Position numbers and translations under genes: made by a program. The notes beneath the pieces are model-generated. The model saw only the letters and a program-made list of their open reading frames with translations. It was not told the DNA's origin and did not search any database. Below are positions 19,103-27,268 of a stretch of DNA of 44,226 bases, in pieces (position 1 is the stretch's first letter; every line of letters begins with the position of its first letter). The DNA lies in NCBI GenBank assembly GCA_947074105.1, contig CAMTON010000025.1, positions 1 to 44,226 on the forward strand. Direction: 5' to 3'. Source of the stretch: an uncultured Bacteroidales bacterium. GTDB lineage: Bacteria; Bacteroidota; Bacteroidia; Bacteroidales; JAUNSR01.

Positions 19103-19123
19103 AGGATTATCCTATTTAATCCT
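19103..19123. promoter_or_regulatory. Inverted repeat upstream of hcp, candidate operator
   Basis: Seven-base arms AGGATTA (19103-19109) and TAATCCT (19117-19123) are separated by 7 bp, about 85 bp before the hcp ATG. The left arm also begins a smaller palindrome AGGAT-T-ATCCT. It does not match the FNR half-site TTGAT. The symmetry and position suit a dimeric repressor or activator. Confidence 0.35.
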
Positions 19124-19206
19124 AATCATGTTATGAACCAATATATTAATTTACTGTTTTCTACATAACTGTAAATAATCATATTTTTTATCTTAAACTA
19201 CTTAAT

Positions 19207-20865
19207 ATGAATAAAATGTTTTGTTATCAATGTCAGGAAACTGCAAAAAATACGGGCTGTACGATAGTCGGTGTTTGCGGAAAAACTGCTGAAGTTGCAA
19301 ATCTTCAGGATCTGCTTATTTTCATGTTAAAAGGTATATCAATCTATTCGTCTTTGCTGAGAGAGCAAAAAGAGATAGAGTCGGATAAAGTTAACCGGTT
19401 TGTCATCGATTCTCTTTTTATGACAATTACAAACGGCAATTTCGACCGTAATAAATTTGTATGTAAGATTAAAGATGCTGTAGAATTGAGAGATGAACTG
19501 GCAGAGGAGATAAAAAGCTATGGTATAAATACGGAAGGTTATTGCCAAGATTCTCTTTCATGGTCGGGAGATACACTTGAGGATATGGAGGAAAAAGCCG
19601 GATCAATCGGAATACTTCATGAAGAGGATGTAAATATCCGTTCTTTAAAGGAACTACTTATATATGGAATAAAAGGTATGTCGGCTTATGCCGAACATGC
19701 ATGGAATCTGAATTATAAAGACAATTCCATATATGCTTTTATTCAGAAAATTCTTGTTGTAACTACTCAGAATATCGAGATTCCCGATCTTATAAAACTT
19801 GTTATTGAATGTGGAGAATACGGAGTTAAAACTATGGCTCTTCTTGATAAGGCAAATACTTCTACTTACGGAAACCCGGAATTATCGATGGTAAATATCG
19901 GAGTGAGAAAGAATCCGGCAATTCTTATAAGCGGTCATGATCTGAGAGATATGGAAGAGCTGCTAAAACAGACAAAAGATACGGGAGTTGATGTTTATAC
20001 ACACTCAGAAATGCTTCCGGCAAACTATTATCCGGAATTAAAGAAATATGAACATTTTGTCGGAAACTATGGTGGAGCATGGTGGAGTCAGATTTCAGAA
20101 TTTGAGACATTCAACGGACCTATACTTTTCACTACTAATTGTATCGTTCCTCCAAAAAGCATTTCAACTTACAGAGACAGAATATATACGACCGGAGCTG
20201 CAGGATTTGAAGGTTGTGAACATATACCTGACAGAGTAGGTGATAAACCAAAGGATTTTTCAATGATTATAGAACATGCTAAGCGCTGTGAATCTCCTGT
20301 TGAAATTGAAAGCGGTACTATCGTCGGAGGCTTCGCACACGCTCAGGTCATTGCTCTTGCCGATAAAGTAGTAGATGCGGTAAAATCAGGTGCAATAAAG
20401 AAGTTCTTTGTAATGGCAGGATGTGACGGCCGAATGAAAAGCAGAGAATACTATACCGAGTTTGCAAAGAAGCTTCCTGCAGACACCGTTATTCTTACAG
20501 CAGGATGTGCAAAATACAGGTATATAAAACTTCCTTTGGGAGACATCGGCGGCATACCACGTGTGCTTGATGCAGGTCAGTGTAATGACAGCTATTCTCT
20601 TGTTATGATCGCTCTTAAACTTAAAGAAGTTTTCGGACTTGATGATATAAACAAACTGCCTATTGCCTATAATATAGCGTGGTATGAACAGAAAGCTGTA
20701 ATCGTATTTCTTGCACTACTTTCTCTCGGAGTTAAGAATATTCATCTCGGGCCTACACTTCCGGGATTCCTAAGTCCTGAAATACTGAATTTCCTTGTTT
20801 CGGAGTTCGGAGTATCAACAATAAAAAGTGTGGACGAGGATATAGATTATTTTATTAACGGATAA
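19207..20865 (+). CDS. hcp: Hybrid cluster protein (hydroxylamine / nitric oxide reductase)
   Basis: A 552-residue protein whose N-terminal cysteines C6, C9, C18 and C24 follow CX2CX8CX5C, the [4Fe-4S] spacing of class I Hcp. Downstream hybrid-cluster regions include [39 protein letters not shown] and [10 protein letters not shown], which supply the cysteine and glutamate ligands. Hcp reduces hydroxylamine in vitro and nitric oxide in vivo, protecting anaerobes from nitrosative stress. No hcr reductase gene is adjacent, so electrons must come from another donor. It is a single-gene unit with a strong terminator; the inverted repeat at 19103 may control it. Confidence 0.96.
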   Translation: MNKMFCYQCQETAKNTGCTIVGVCGKTAEVANLQDLLIFMLKGISIYSSLLREQKEIESDKVNRFVIDSLFMTITNGNFDRNKFVCKIKDAVELRDELAEEIKSYGINTEGYCQDSLSWSGDTLEDMEEKAGSIGILHEEDVNIRSLKELLIYGIKGMSAYAEHAWNLNYKDNSIYAFIQKILVVTTQNIEIPDLIKLVIECGEYGVKTMALLDKANTSTYGNPELSMVNIGVRKNPAILISGHDLRDMEELLKQTKDTGVDVYTHSEMLPANYYPELKKYEHFVGNYGGAWWSQISEFETFNGPILFTTNCIVPPKSISTYRDRIYTTGAAGFEGCEHIPDRVGDKPKDFSMIIEHAKRCESPVEIESGTIVGGFAHAQVIALADKVVDAVKSGAIKKFFVMAGCDGRMKSREYYTEFAKKLPADTVILTAGCAKYRYIKLPLGDIGGIPRVLDAGQCNDSYSLVMIALKLKEVFGLDDINKLPIAYNIAWYEQKAVIVFLALLSLGVKNIHLGPTLPGFLSPEILNFLVSEFGVSTIKSVDEDIDYFING

Positions 20866-20869
20866 AAAA

Positions 20870-20910
20870 AATCCGGACAGAAGTAACAGGAAATTACTTC
20901 TGTCCGGATT
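20870..20910. terminator. Bidirectional terminator between hcp and the DUF4861 gene
   Basis: Perfect 17-bp arms 20870-20886 and 20894-20910 with a 7-nt loop. It is flanked by an A run on the left and AATATTTT on the right. It begins 5 bp after the hcp stop and 7 bp from the stop of the convergent gene, so it serves both. Confidence 0.9.
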
Positions 20911-20916
20911 AATATT

Positions 20917-22200
20917 TTACAGATTTCTTACTTCACTCTTATTGCTAAGTTCATCTGCATATTCCGTTACTACAGAATCAAAATATTCCCTTTGAGTAAA
21001 TCTCTGATCTGTAATCTCCCATGCGGCACAGCAGTTGAAATTATATTCTCCGTTACTATTTGGTTTCAGTTCGGTACACCATGTGGTGAGTATTCCACTA
21101 CCCTGTTTCGGAGCTTCAAACTCTACACCGGTCCAGTTTTCCTTATCAACCATAAGCGCCATCCCCATATACCAGACCTTGTCATAAGTTTGTTTGTCGT
21201 GGGTCATCATTAGTTTATAATTTCCGACATCTTTACGGATATAAGGCATATCGTTGAAATCGTTTACGATTCCGGTAACAAGACGTGATCCTTCCGGAAG
21301 ATGAGAAAGGCGAACTTTATTTTCATATCCGTATTTTCCTGCCCATATTGTCATTGTCTCTTCAACATCTATTTTCTCACCATCGACTTCCCAGCCATTG
21401 AAATTAAGGCGGAAGATACTTCTGACCGGACCGGAAGAAATGACTTTATAGAATGTCTCATCGATATTATTGGTAGTCTGCTCCATTGTCACACCAAGCC
21501 GGATAAGGGAATCACCTTTCTGAAGAGCTATGCCACCAAGACCGAAAGAACGTCCTCCGCTCATGATATCGCGTCCCCACCATGCCTCAACATGATAAGT
21601 ATTGCCGACATAACCGTCCTCCTGAATCCCTACACTGTCCATTACCATAAGATTGGTGGTCTTGCCGAATATATCTCTTACGTTTCTGCCGTCAAAATAA
21701 TGACGATAACCCATTTTATCGTTTTCCCACGCAGGGCCGTCAGTCTGATAAGGATAAGGATTGTTAATATCTCCTCCGCGCGGAAGGTTATATTTGCCGT
21801 GCATATCTTCATCAAGTATTCTGATATCACCGGGAGTAAACATTTTTCCCAGACGCACATGAGTTCTCTTCTGAAACACGGGATAATCACTCTGCGGAAT
21901 ATATTCTACATTAAGATTTATTTCTTCTCCTGCTTTAAGAGAATAGACAAAAGCAAGTTCATCCCATTCACCGTTGCAGCTGATATCATCAAGCTGACAC
22001 GGCACATAATTGCCATTACCGTCTACAAGTACGGGAACAAGTCCTTCTACCTGCGGCAGCATGTCTCTCTTGAGAATAAAAGCTTCATCGATTTTGTTTA
22101 CTTCACCGGAATTTCTCAGGGTGAGAACTTTTGTGGTTGTCTCATGTGAACATGAGGCCATGATTCCGATTAACGGAATAATTAACAGTTGTGTTTTCAT
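20917..22200 (-). CDS. DUF4861 family lipoprotein
   Basis: A 427-residue protein with a lipoprotein signal (LIGIMASC, Cys17). The body matches the DUF4861 pattern seen in polysaccharide-utilisation loci of Bacteroidetes: VPVLVDGNGNYVPCQLDDI near residue 55, GPAWENDKMGYRHYFDGRN, AWWGRDIMSGGRSFGLGG and GWEVDGEKIDVEETMTIWAG. These suggest a beta-sandwich fold like galactose-mutarotase or lyase-linked domains. The function is not established; pectin or other uronic-acid polysaccharide processing is an inference from where relatives occur and from the PL11, GH43 and GH51 genes in this window. Confidence 0.8.
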   Translation of the reverse strand: MKTQLLIIPLIGIMASCSHETTTKVLTLRNSGEVNKIDEAFILKRDMLPQVEGLVPVLVDGNGNYVPCQLDDISCNGEWDELAFVYSLKAGEEINLNVEYIPQSDYPVFQKRTHVRLGKMFTPGDIRILDEDMHGKYNLPRGGDINNPYPYQTDGPAWENDKMGYRHYFDGRNVRDIFGKTTNLMVMDSVGIQEDGYVGNTYHVEAWWGRDIMSGGRSFGLGGIALQKGDSLIRLGVTMEQTTNNIDETFYKVISSGPVRSIFRLNFNGWEVDGEKIDVEETMTIWAGKYGYENKVRLSHLPEGSRLVTGIVNDFNDMPYIRKDVGNYKLMMTHDKQTYDKVWYMGMALMVDKENWTGVEFEAPKQGSGILTTWCTELKPNSNGEYNFNCCAAWEITDQRFTQREYFDSVVTEYADELSNKSEVRNL

Positions 22201-22220
22201 TATTTATAGTGTAATTATTT

Positions 22221-22256
22221 CAGAAAAGCGGAATATAAAATATTCAGGCTTTTCTG
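22221..22256 (-). promoter_or_regulatory. Hairpin just upstream of the DUF4861 start
   Basis: Outer 9-bp arms 22221-22229 and 22248-22256 enclose inner 6-bp arms 22231-22236 and 22240-22245 with an AAA loop and a small internal loop. The structure ends 20 nt before the ATG at 22200. In the minus-strand mRNA it would lie in the 5' leader. Read on the plus strand it is followed by a T-rich stretch, so it might instead act as a terminator there. Confidence 0.45.
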
Positions 22257-22564
22257 TGTGTTTTCTTTATAGTCTTTTTATTATACTAAATTTCAATAAT
22301 TGTATTAGTATTTTGCATTTAAAGTGCTAATTTAGGGTAATTTATAAACTTTATATACCAAATTTTGACTTTAGATTTATAAAAAACGCTGATTGATTGA
22401 AAATCATTACCGGAAAACACAACCTATAATCAAACTAAAACACTAATAGTCAAAATCTTAACAAAATATATCTTAATTCATTTTGCGATAAAAAAATTTT
22501 CTTTAAAATATTATTACATAAAATAGAACTAATTTTATAGCAAAATTCAATCCGCGGGGAATTT
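22257..22564. other. Divergent AT-rich spacer between DUF4861 and antiporter genes
   Basis: Just over 300 bp that must hold the promoters of two divergent genes. No consensus TAnnTTTG with a correctly spaced TTTG was found on either strand; TAATTTTA near 22530 is a one-mismatch candidate for the antiporter. No gene or RNA was supported. Confidence 0.4.
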
Positions 22565-24727
22565 ATGGAAATAATAGGCAAATTCTTAGATATTCCTTTT
22601 ACCAATCCGACACTTATATTCTTTATAGTGCTGGCAATAATCTTGCTTGCACCCGTGCTGCTTAACAAAATAAGAGTACCTCATATAATAGGTATGATTA
22701 TAGCAGGAATGATTATAGGTCCGAACGGAACAGGTATTCTTGCGCGGGATTCAAGTTTTGAGATATTCGGAAAAGTGGGTCTTCTCTATCTTATGTTTCT
22801 GGCCGGACTGGAAATGGATATGAATGATTTCCGTAAGAATAAATTCAAAGGCCTCGTTTTCGGTCTCTATACTTTCCTTGTCCCGATGATTCTGGGAACA
22901 CTTGTAAGTTATTATCTGATGCATTTCTCAATATTGACGTCGATATTGCTTTCCAGTATGTATGCCTCGCACACTCTTGTGGCATATCCCATTGTAAGCC
23001 GTTACGGAGTGACAAAGCGAAGAGCCGTGACAATCACAATTGCAGGAACCATAATCACCGTACTTCTTGCCCTTATCATTCTGGCAGGTATCACAGGTAT
23101 TTATAAAGATACCGTAGATCATACATTCTGGATCAAGCTCGGAATATCCATACTTATATATTCGGTAATTCTGTTTATGGTTTTTCCACGCGTCAGCAAG
23201 TGGTTTCTGCGTAAATATGAAGACAATGTGACTCAGTACATATTTGTCCTGTCAATAGTATTTGCTGCCTCTTTCGGTGCAGAGCTTTCTGGTCTTGAAG
23301 GTATCATAGGAGCCTTTCTTGCAGGTATAATACTTAACCGTTATATCCCTGCGGTATCTCCGCTGATGAACAGAATAGAGTTTGTCGGAAATGCTCTGTT
23401 TATTCCTTATTTTCTTATCGGAGTAGGAATGCTTGTCGATCTTAAAGTACTTTTTTCTCAGAAAGAAGCGATCATAGTTGCTATAACGATGTCGGTGATT
23501 GCAACAATATCCAAATGGACTGCGGCATGGCTTACACAGAAGACTTTCTCACTGACAAAGATGGACAGGCAAATGATATTCGGCCTGAGCAACGGTCAGG
23601 CAGCAGCTACTCTTGCGGCTGTTTTGATCGGTTATAATATAATAACAGGTACGGATGCGGCAGGTGAACCGATAAGATTGTTAAACGAAAATATACTTAA
23701 CGGTACGATCATCATGATACTTGTGACATGTATCATCAGCTCGATAGTCACTGAGAGAGTAGCTGAAAAGATGGCGATGAATAAGTCTGACGGAAATGAA
23801 AAACATGGTCATCCTACGATAACTCCGCTTGACGAAAGGATTCTTATCCCGGTTGCCAATCCTGCTACTCTGGAAAATCTCGTAAACCTGGCCATAACGC
23901 TTAAGAATCCGTCGAAGAAAAATCCGCTTTATACTCTTTCTGTTGATCTCGATGTCGACGACGATAAAATGGTGAGTTCTCATCAGATACTTTCGCAGGC
24001 GGCAAAACTGGCATCCTCTGCTGATGTGCCGGTAAATACTATTGCGAGATATGACGTGAATGTGGCAAGTGGTATACTTCATACTATTAAAGAGAATAAT
24101 ATTACTGAAGTGGTTACCGGATTTCATCATAAGGCAAATATCGCCGATACTTTCTTCGGCCCGACAATACAGCATATATTGAAAGGATGCAATTGCATGC
24201 TTCTTATATGTAAAGCGCTGACACCGATAAATACTATAAATAAAATTATCGTTGCAGTACCTCAGAAAGCGGAATATGAATCCGGATTTGACCGCTGGCT
24301 CGACAGGATTGCCAATGTTTCGATGCAAATCGGATGTAAGGTTATCTTCTATTCTTCACGTAAAACGGAAGACGCGATCAGAAAAATGGTAAAATCTAAG
24401 AGGTATAATTTCCGTAAGGAATTCTTTCCGCTTGATAACTGGGAGGATTTTATGGCATTAAGCGGTTTTGTGCAGGTGCATGATCTGTTTGTCGTAGTAA
24501 GCGCCAGACGTCATTCTCTTTCATATCATCATTCTTTCGAGAAGTTGCCTACTATTCTTTCCAGGGATTTCGCTCACACTAATCTTCTGGTTATTTATCC
24601 GGAACAGTTTGAGGCTAAACAGAATGCTGTATATTTCTCGGATCCGCAGTCTATAAGTATTCACAACAACTATAGCGAACTGTTTAATTATCTCAACTTT
24701 ATTGATAAGCTTAAGAATAAGGAATAG
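22565..24727 (+). CDS. Cation:proton antiporter (CPA2 type) with C-terminal USP-like domains
   Basis: A 720-residue inner-membrane protein. Residues about 15-400 form the 12-13 membrane-segment Na+/H+ exchanger domain, with the CPA2 features VPHIIGMIIAGMIIGPNG, YLMFLAGLEMDM and GIIGAFLAGIILNR. The remaining 300 residues are cytosolic and look like two universal-stress-protein-like units (about 415-560 and 580-715), beginning ERILIPVANPATLENLVNLA and NKIIVAVPQKAEYESGF. Family members exchange Na+ or K+ for protons in pH and osmotic homeostasis, and the C-terminal part is probably regulatory. The next gene starts 48 nt later on the same strand. Confidence 0.9.
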   Translation: MEIIGKFLDIPFTNPTLIFFIVLAIILLAPVLLNKIRVPHIIGMIIAGMIIGPNGTGILARDSSFEIFGKVGLLYLMFLAGLEMDMNDFRKNKFKGLVFGLYTFLVPMILGTLVSYYLMHFSILTSILLSSMYASHTLVAYPIVSRYGVTKRRAVTITIAGTIITVLLALIILAGITGIYKDTVDHTFWIKLGISILIYSVILFMVFPRVSKWFLRKYEDNVTQYIFVLSIVFAASFGAELSGLEGIIGAFLAGIILNRYIPAVSPLMNRIEFVGNALFIPYFLIGVGMLVDLKVLFSQKEAIIVAITMSVIATISKWTAAWLTQKTFSLTKMDRQMIFGLSNGQAAATLAAVLIGYNIITGTDAAGEPIRLLNENILNGTIIMILVTCIISSIVTERVAEKMAMNKSDGNEKHGHPTITPLDERILIPVANPATLENLVNLAITLKNPSKKNPLYTLSVDLDVDDDKMVSSHQILSQAAKLASSADVPVNTIARYDVNVASGILHTIKENNITEVVTGFHHKANIADTFFGPTIQHILKGCNCMLLICKALTPINTINKIIVAVPQKAEYESGFDRWLDRIANVSMQIGCKVIFYSSRKTEDAIRKMVKSKRYNFRKEFFPLDNWEDFMALSGFVQVHDLFVVVSARRHSLSYHHSFEKLPTILSRDFAHTNLLVIYPEQFEAKQNAVYFSDPQSISIHNNYSELFNYLNFIDKLKNKE

Positions 24728-24775
24728 TTTATATATTTTATTACATCACATTATTTAAGGAATTATTTTAAGGCA

Positions 24776-25279
24776 ATGAAAAAGATTTTATTTTCATTAT
24801 TATTATGTGTGCCGTTTTTATGTGCAAATGCGCAGGGCGTTTTTGTGGGCAACGATCAGGCAGTGAATGTTACTCTGGGTGTAGGAAGAGGCGTGCCGCT
24901 TCAGGCAAGTTATGAAATGTGTATCATGGATAATCTTTTCGGAGATGAACATTGTTCTTTAGGTGTGGGAGCTTATCTTGGATGGACTCATTACACTGAA
25001 AGATATGCGGGAATACGTCATCATAACAACAGTTACCGCTTCGGTGTACAGAGCACGATCCATTATAACTTTGTAAAAAACCTTGATACTTATGCCGGAC
25101 TTATGCTGGGATACAAAGGAAGAAGGGAGTCATGGAAAGGATATTCGCTTTTACATTCTTATGCTTCTTTCGACTTCGTAGTCGGAGCAAGATATTATTT
25201 TGACAAAAACTGGGCGGTAGTCGGTGAATTCGGCGCGGAGCATGCTTTCTTCAGAGCCGGTATCGCTTATAAATTCTAA
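24776..25279 (+). CDS. Small outer-membrane beta-barrel protein, unknown function
   Basis: A 167-residue protein with a clear signal peptide (MKKILFSLLLCVPFLCANAQ). The mature part alternates short amphipathic strands, for example FGVQSTIHYNF, TYAGLMLGYKG and FDFVVGARYYF, and ends in FFRAGIAYKF with a C-terminal aromatic residue. This fits an 8-stranded outer-membrane barrel. An AAGG lies just before the start. It is 48 nt downstream of the antiporter gene and 7 nt upstream of the HpaII-like gene, so it is probably in an operon with both. No specific family was recognised. Confidence 0.75.
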   Translation: MKKILFSLLLCVPFLCANAQGVFVGNDQAVNVTLGVGRGVPLQASYEMCIMDNLFGDEHCSLGVGAYLGWTHYTERYAGIRHHNNSYRFGVQSTIHYNFVKNLDTYAGLMLGYKGRRESWKGYSLLHSYASFDFVVGARYYFDKNWAVVGEFGAEHAFFRAGIAYKF

Positions 25280-25286
25280 TATAAAT

Positions 25287-26375
25287 ATGTATTTAAACGG
25301 AAATGCCGGAGATTGGGGTAGGATTTATTTCATTCTCAAACTTATTTCGGACAGAAAATGTTTCTGGGGAAATGTCTCAAGAAAGGTAAACGACAGACTT
25401 GAGCCTTTGAAGCCTTTAAGAATCGAAAGAGATAACGCCGAAACAATGACGTCATTCTTTTATAATGATAAGGATCAGCTGGTATGTAAAGACCCTTCAA
25501 ATGAAAATGTCATTGATATTGCCGAAATAGCTGAGGTATGCAATCATCTTAAGGAAATTATCATTAACGGAGAAGGTGTCGATTTCGAAGATGAAAAGAC
25601 AGAAACTCTTCTTGACAAAATGTTGGTTTATGATTTCATATCATCTTCTGAAGATGGAGAGGATATAAGAGTGGTATTTTATGATGAGAATCTAAAATGC
25701 GAGAGGTTCTGGCCGGTAAGACTGAAACCGACATTTGAAAATCTTTATCTTATCCCTTCTAACAGAGCGTCAAATTTTAAATATGATATCATTGATGTGA
25801 AGCTTTCAAATCCTGAATCAAATAAGATTAATTATCTTGGAGATAATGAAACAGGTTCGCTTGAAAGACTTGATGAAATATTCCGTCTGGGAGGTAAACT
25901 GAAATATACTTCCGTTGAAGGCAAATTCTTCCAGGCTTCACTTCAGCTTATCGATATGAATCTTCCGCGACTTATTGCTGAAGCAGTAAAACTGTTTTAT
26001 ACCGGCAACAACGTAAGTGTAGCTGCCATATGTGAACAGATAAACCGCGTAAATCCTTTCAAGGTAAAAGATGAAATGATTGAGAAAAGCAGGGTTTATG
26101 AATATAAGTTCCGTCAGCTTCTTTATGCGGCGGCATGCGGAATGAAGCCGACAAAGACATGGAGAGGTAACGGAAATGCTCATCTACAGATTTTCGCTGA
26201 TGCTTCAGGAGATCTTATCGCTTATGACCCGATGCAGAAAGAGCTTTTCGAAAAATTTCTTTTCCGTAATACAAGATTCTGTATTGCAAATGAAGATAAA
26301 AGCAAATTCGGTCAGATAGAAAAAGAAAACGGGCAATGGCTGTTCAAACTTAATCTGGAAATAAGATTTATATAA
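25287..26375 (+). CDS. Diverged HpaII-family restriction endonuclease-like protein
   Basis: The ATG at 25287 gives 362 residues, close to HpaII; the longer frame overlaps the upstream gene and was rejected. The N-terminus (GNAGDWGRIYFILKLI, 5-20) and the C-terminal third match the HpaII family: KFFQASLQLIDMNLP, FYTGN, YEYKFRQLLYAAACGMKP (271-288), FEKFLFRNTRF and KLNLEIRF. Family members have a nuclease core with a lysine in a segment like FSIKS before a conserved TNF. Here the matching region reads FWPVRLKPTF (141-150) before SNF (162-164), so the catalytic lysine is shifted or replaced. No methyltransferase gene is near. It is likely an inactive or repurposed homologue. The family call is from memory of motifs. 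Confidence 0.68.
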   Translation: MYLNGNAGDWGRIYFILKLISDRKCFWGNVSRKVNDRLEPLKPLRIERDNAETMTSFFYNDKDQLVCKDPSNENVIDIAEIAEVCNHLKEIIINGEGVDFEDEKTETLLDKMLVYDFISSSEDGEDIRVVFYDENLKCERFWPVRLKPTFENLYLIPSNRASNFKYDIIDVKLSNPESNKINYLGDNETGSLERLDEIFRLGGKLKYTSVEGKFFQASLQLIDMNLPRLIAEAVKLFYTGNNVSVAAICEQINRVNPFKVKDEMIEKSRVYEYKFRQLLYAAACGMKPTKTWRGNGNAHLQIFADASGDLIAYDPMQKELFEKFLFRNTRFCIANEDKSKFGQIEKENGQWLFKLNLEIRFI

Positions 26376-26395
26376 ATCTTTGAAAATATGATATT

Positions 26396-26427
26396 CAGGC
26401 CTTTCATCTGTAGCGATGAAAGGCCTG
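26396..26427 (+). terminator. Terminator of the antiporter-barrel-HpaII-like operon
   Basis: Perfect 13-bp arms 26396-26408 and 26415-26427 with a 6-nt loop, followed by TTTTTATTT on the plus strand. It starts 20 bp after the stop at 26375. Confidence 0.92.
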
Positions 26428-26486
26428 TTTTTATTTATATGAGATTATTATTTCTTTTTGCCTTACTAAAAAGCAATAACCTGAAT

Positions 26487-26494
26487 TATCTTTG
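26487..26494 (+). promoter_or_regulatory. Candidate -7 element for rnhB
   Basis: TATCTTTG matches TAnnTTTG, 46 bp before the rnhB ATG and after the preceding terminator. The nearest TTTG (26457-26460) is 26 bp away, longer than the usual 19-21, so confidence is limited. Confidence 0.35.
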
Positions 26495-26540
26495 AATACA
26501 TTATACTTATAATATATTTTTCATTATAAAAATAATCCTG

Positions 26541-27140
26541 ATGTTACAGAAATATCTAAATAAAGGTGTCATCGAAGCCGGATGTGATGAAGCCGGACGC
26601 GGATGTCTTGCAGGTCCTGTCTTCGCTGCAGCCGTGATTCTTCCTGAAGATTTTGAAAACGAACTTCTGAATGATTCAAAGAAACTTAGTGAAAAGAACC
26701 GTTATCTTCTTCGTCCCATAATAGAGAAAGAGGCTCTGGCATGGGGCGTCGGAATAGTTACAGAAAAAGAGATAGATAAGATTAATATTCTTAATGCATC
26801 TTTTCTTGCCATGCACAGGGCAATCGATCAGCTTAAGGTAAGACCTCAACATCTGTTGATTGACGGAAACAGGTTCAATAAATATCAGGATATAGCTCAT
26901 ACCACGATTGTAAAAGGTGACGGAAAAATGCTTTCTATTGCTGCGGCTTCTGTTCTTGCAAAAACATATCGTGATGACTTTATGATGAAAATTCATAAGG
27001 AGCATCCTGAATATCGTTGGGACAGTAATAAAGGATATCCCTCAAAGGCACATCGTGAAGCTATCAGAATATATGGCACTACAGAGTATCACAGGTTAAG
27101 TTTTCGCCTTCTTGACGAGCAACAATTATCACTTTTCTAG
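26541..27140 (+). CDS. rnhB: Ribonuclease HII
   Basis: A 199-residue RNase HII of standard length. The four catalytic acids are visible: Asp16 and Glu17 in AGCDEAGRG, Asp108 in LLIDGN and Asp127 in KGDGK. The family segments [38 protein letters not shown] and [13 protein letters not shown] are also present. It cuts the RNA strand of hybrids and removes single ribonucleotides from DNA. It has its own terminator upstream, so it starts a new transcription unit. Confidence 0.97.
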   Translation: MLQKYLNKGVIEAGCDEAGRGCLAGPVFAAAVILPEDFENELLNDSKKLSEKNRYLLRPIIEKEALAWGVGIVTEKEIDKINILNASFLAMHRAIDQLKVRPQHLLIDGNRFNKYQDIAHTTIVKGDGKMLSIAAASVLAKTYRDDFMMKIHKEHPEYRWDSNKGYPSKAHREAIRIYGTTEYHRLSFRLLDEQQLSLF

Positions 27141-27151
27141 ATATTTAGATT

Positions 27152-27159
27152 ATATTTGT
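27152..27159 (+). promoter_or_regulatory. Candidate -7 element for the GH43 gene
   Basis: TATATTTG, an exact TAnnTTTG match 12 bp after the rnhB stop and about 110 bp before the GH43 ATG. There is no TTTG at the expected distance upstream. Confidence 0.4.
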
Positions 27160-27268
27160 ATCATTATATAAGGGTATCACATTGATTACAGGTGATATCA
27201 GGAGATCAGATTATAGCATATTCTTTTTTTATCATTTTTCAAAAACAATTATTAAACACAACACATCC

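Noticed and set aside
19150..19175. TTTAC and GTAAA as an HcpR-like operator upstream of hcp
   Set aside because: Only the outer five bases pair across a 16-bp gap, and the region is AT-rich, so chance is likely.
21301..22149. A 282-residue plus-strand frame
   Set aside because: It lies antisense within the DUF4861 gene and has no recognisable domain or start context.
24728..25286. Longer start for the HpaII-like gene inside the barrel gene
   Set aside because: It would begin in another frame of the barrel gene and add a tail with no family match; the ATG at 25287 follows that gene's stop by 7 nt.
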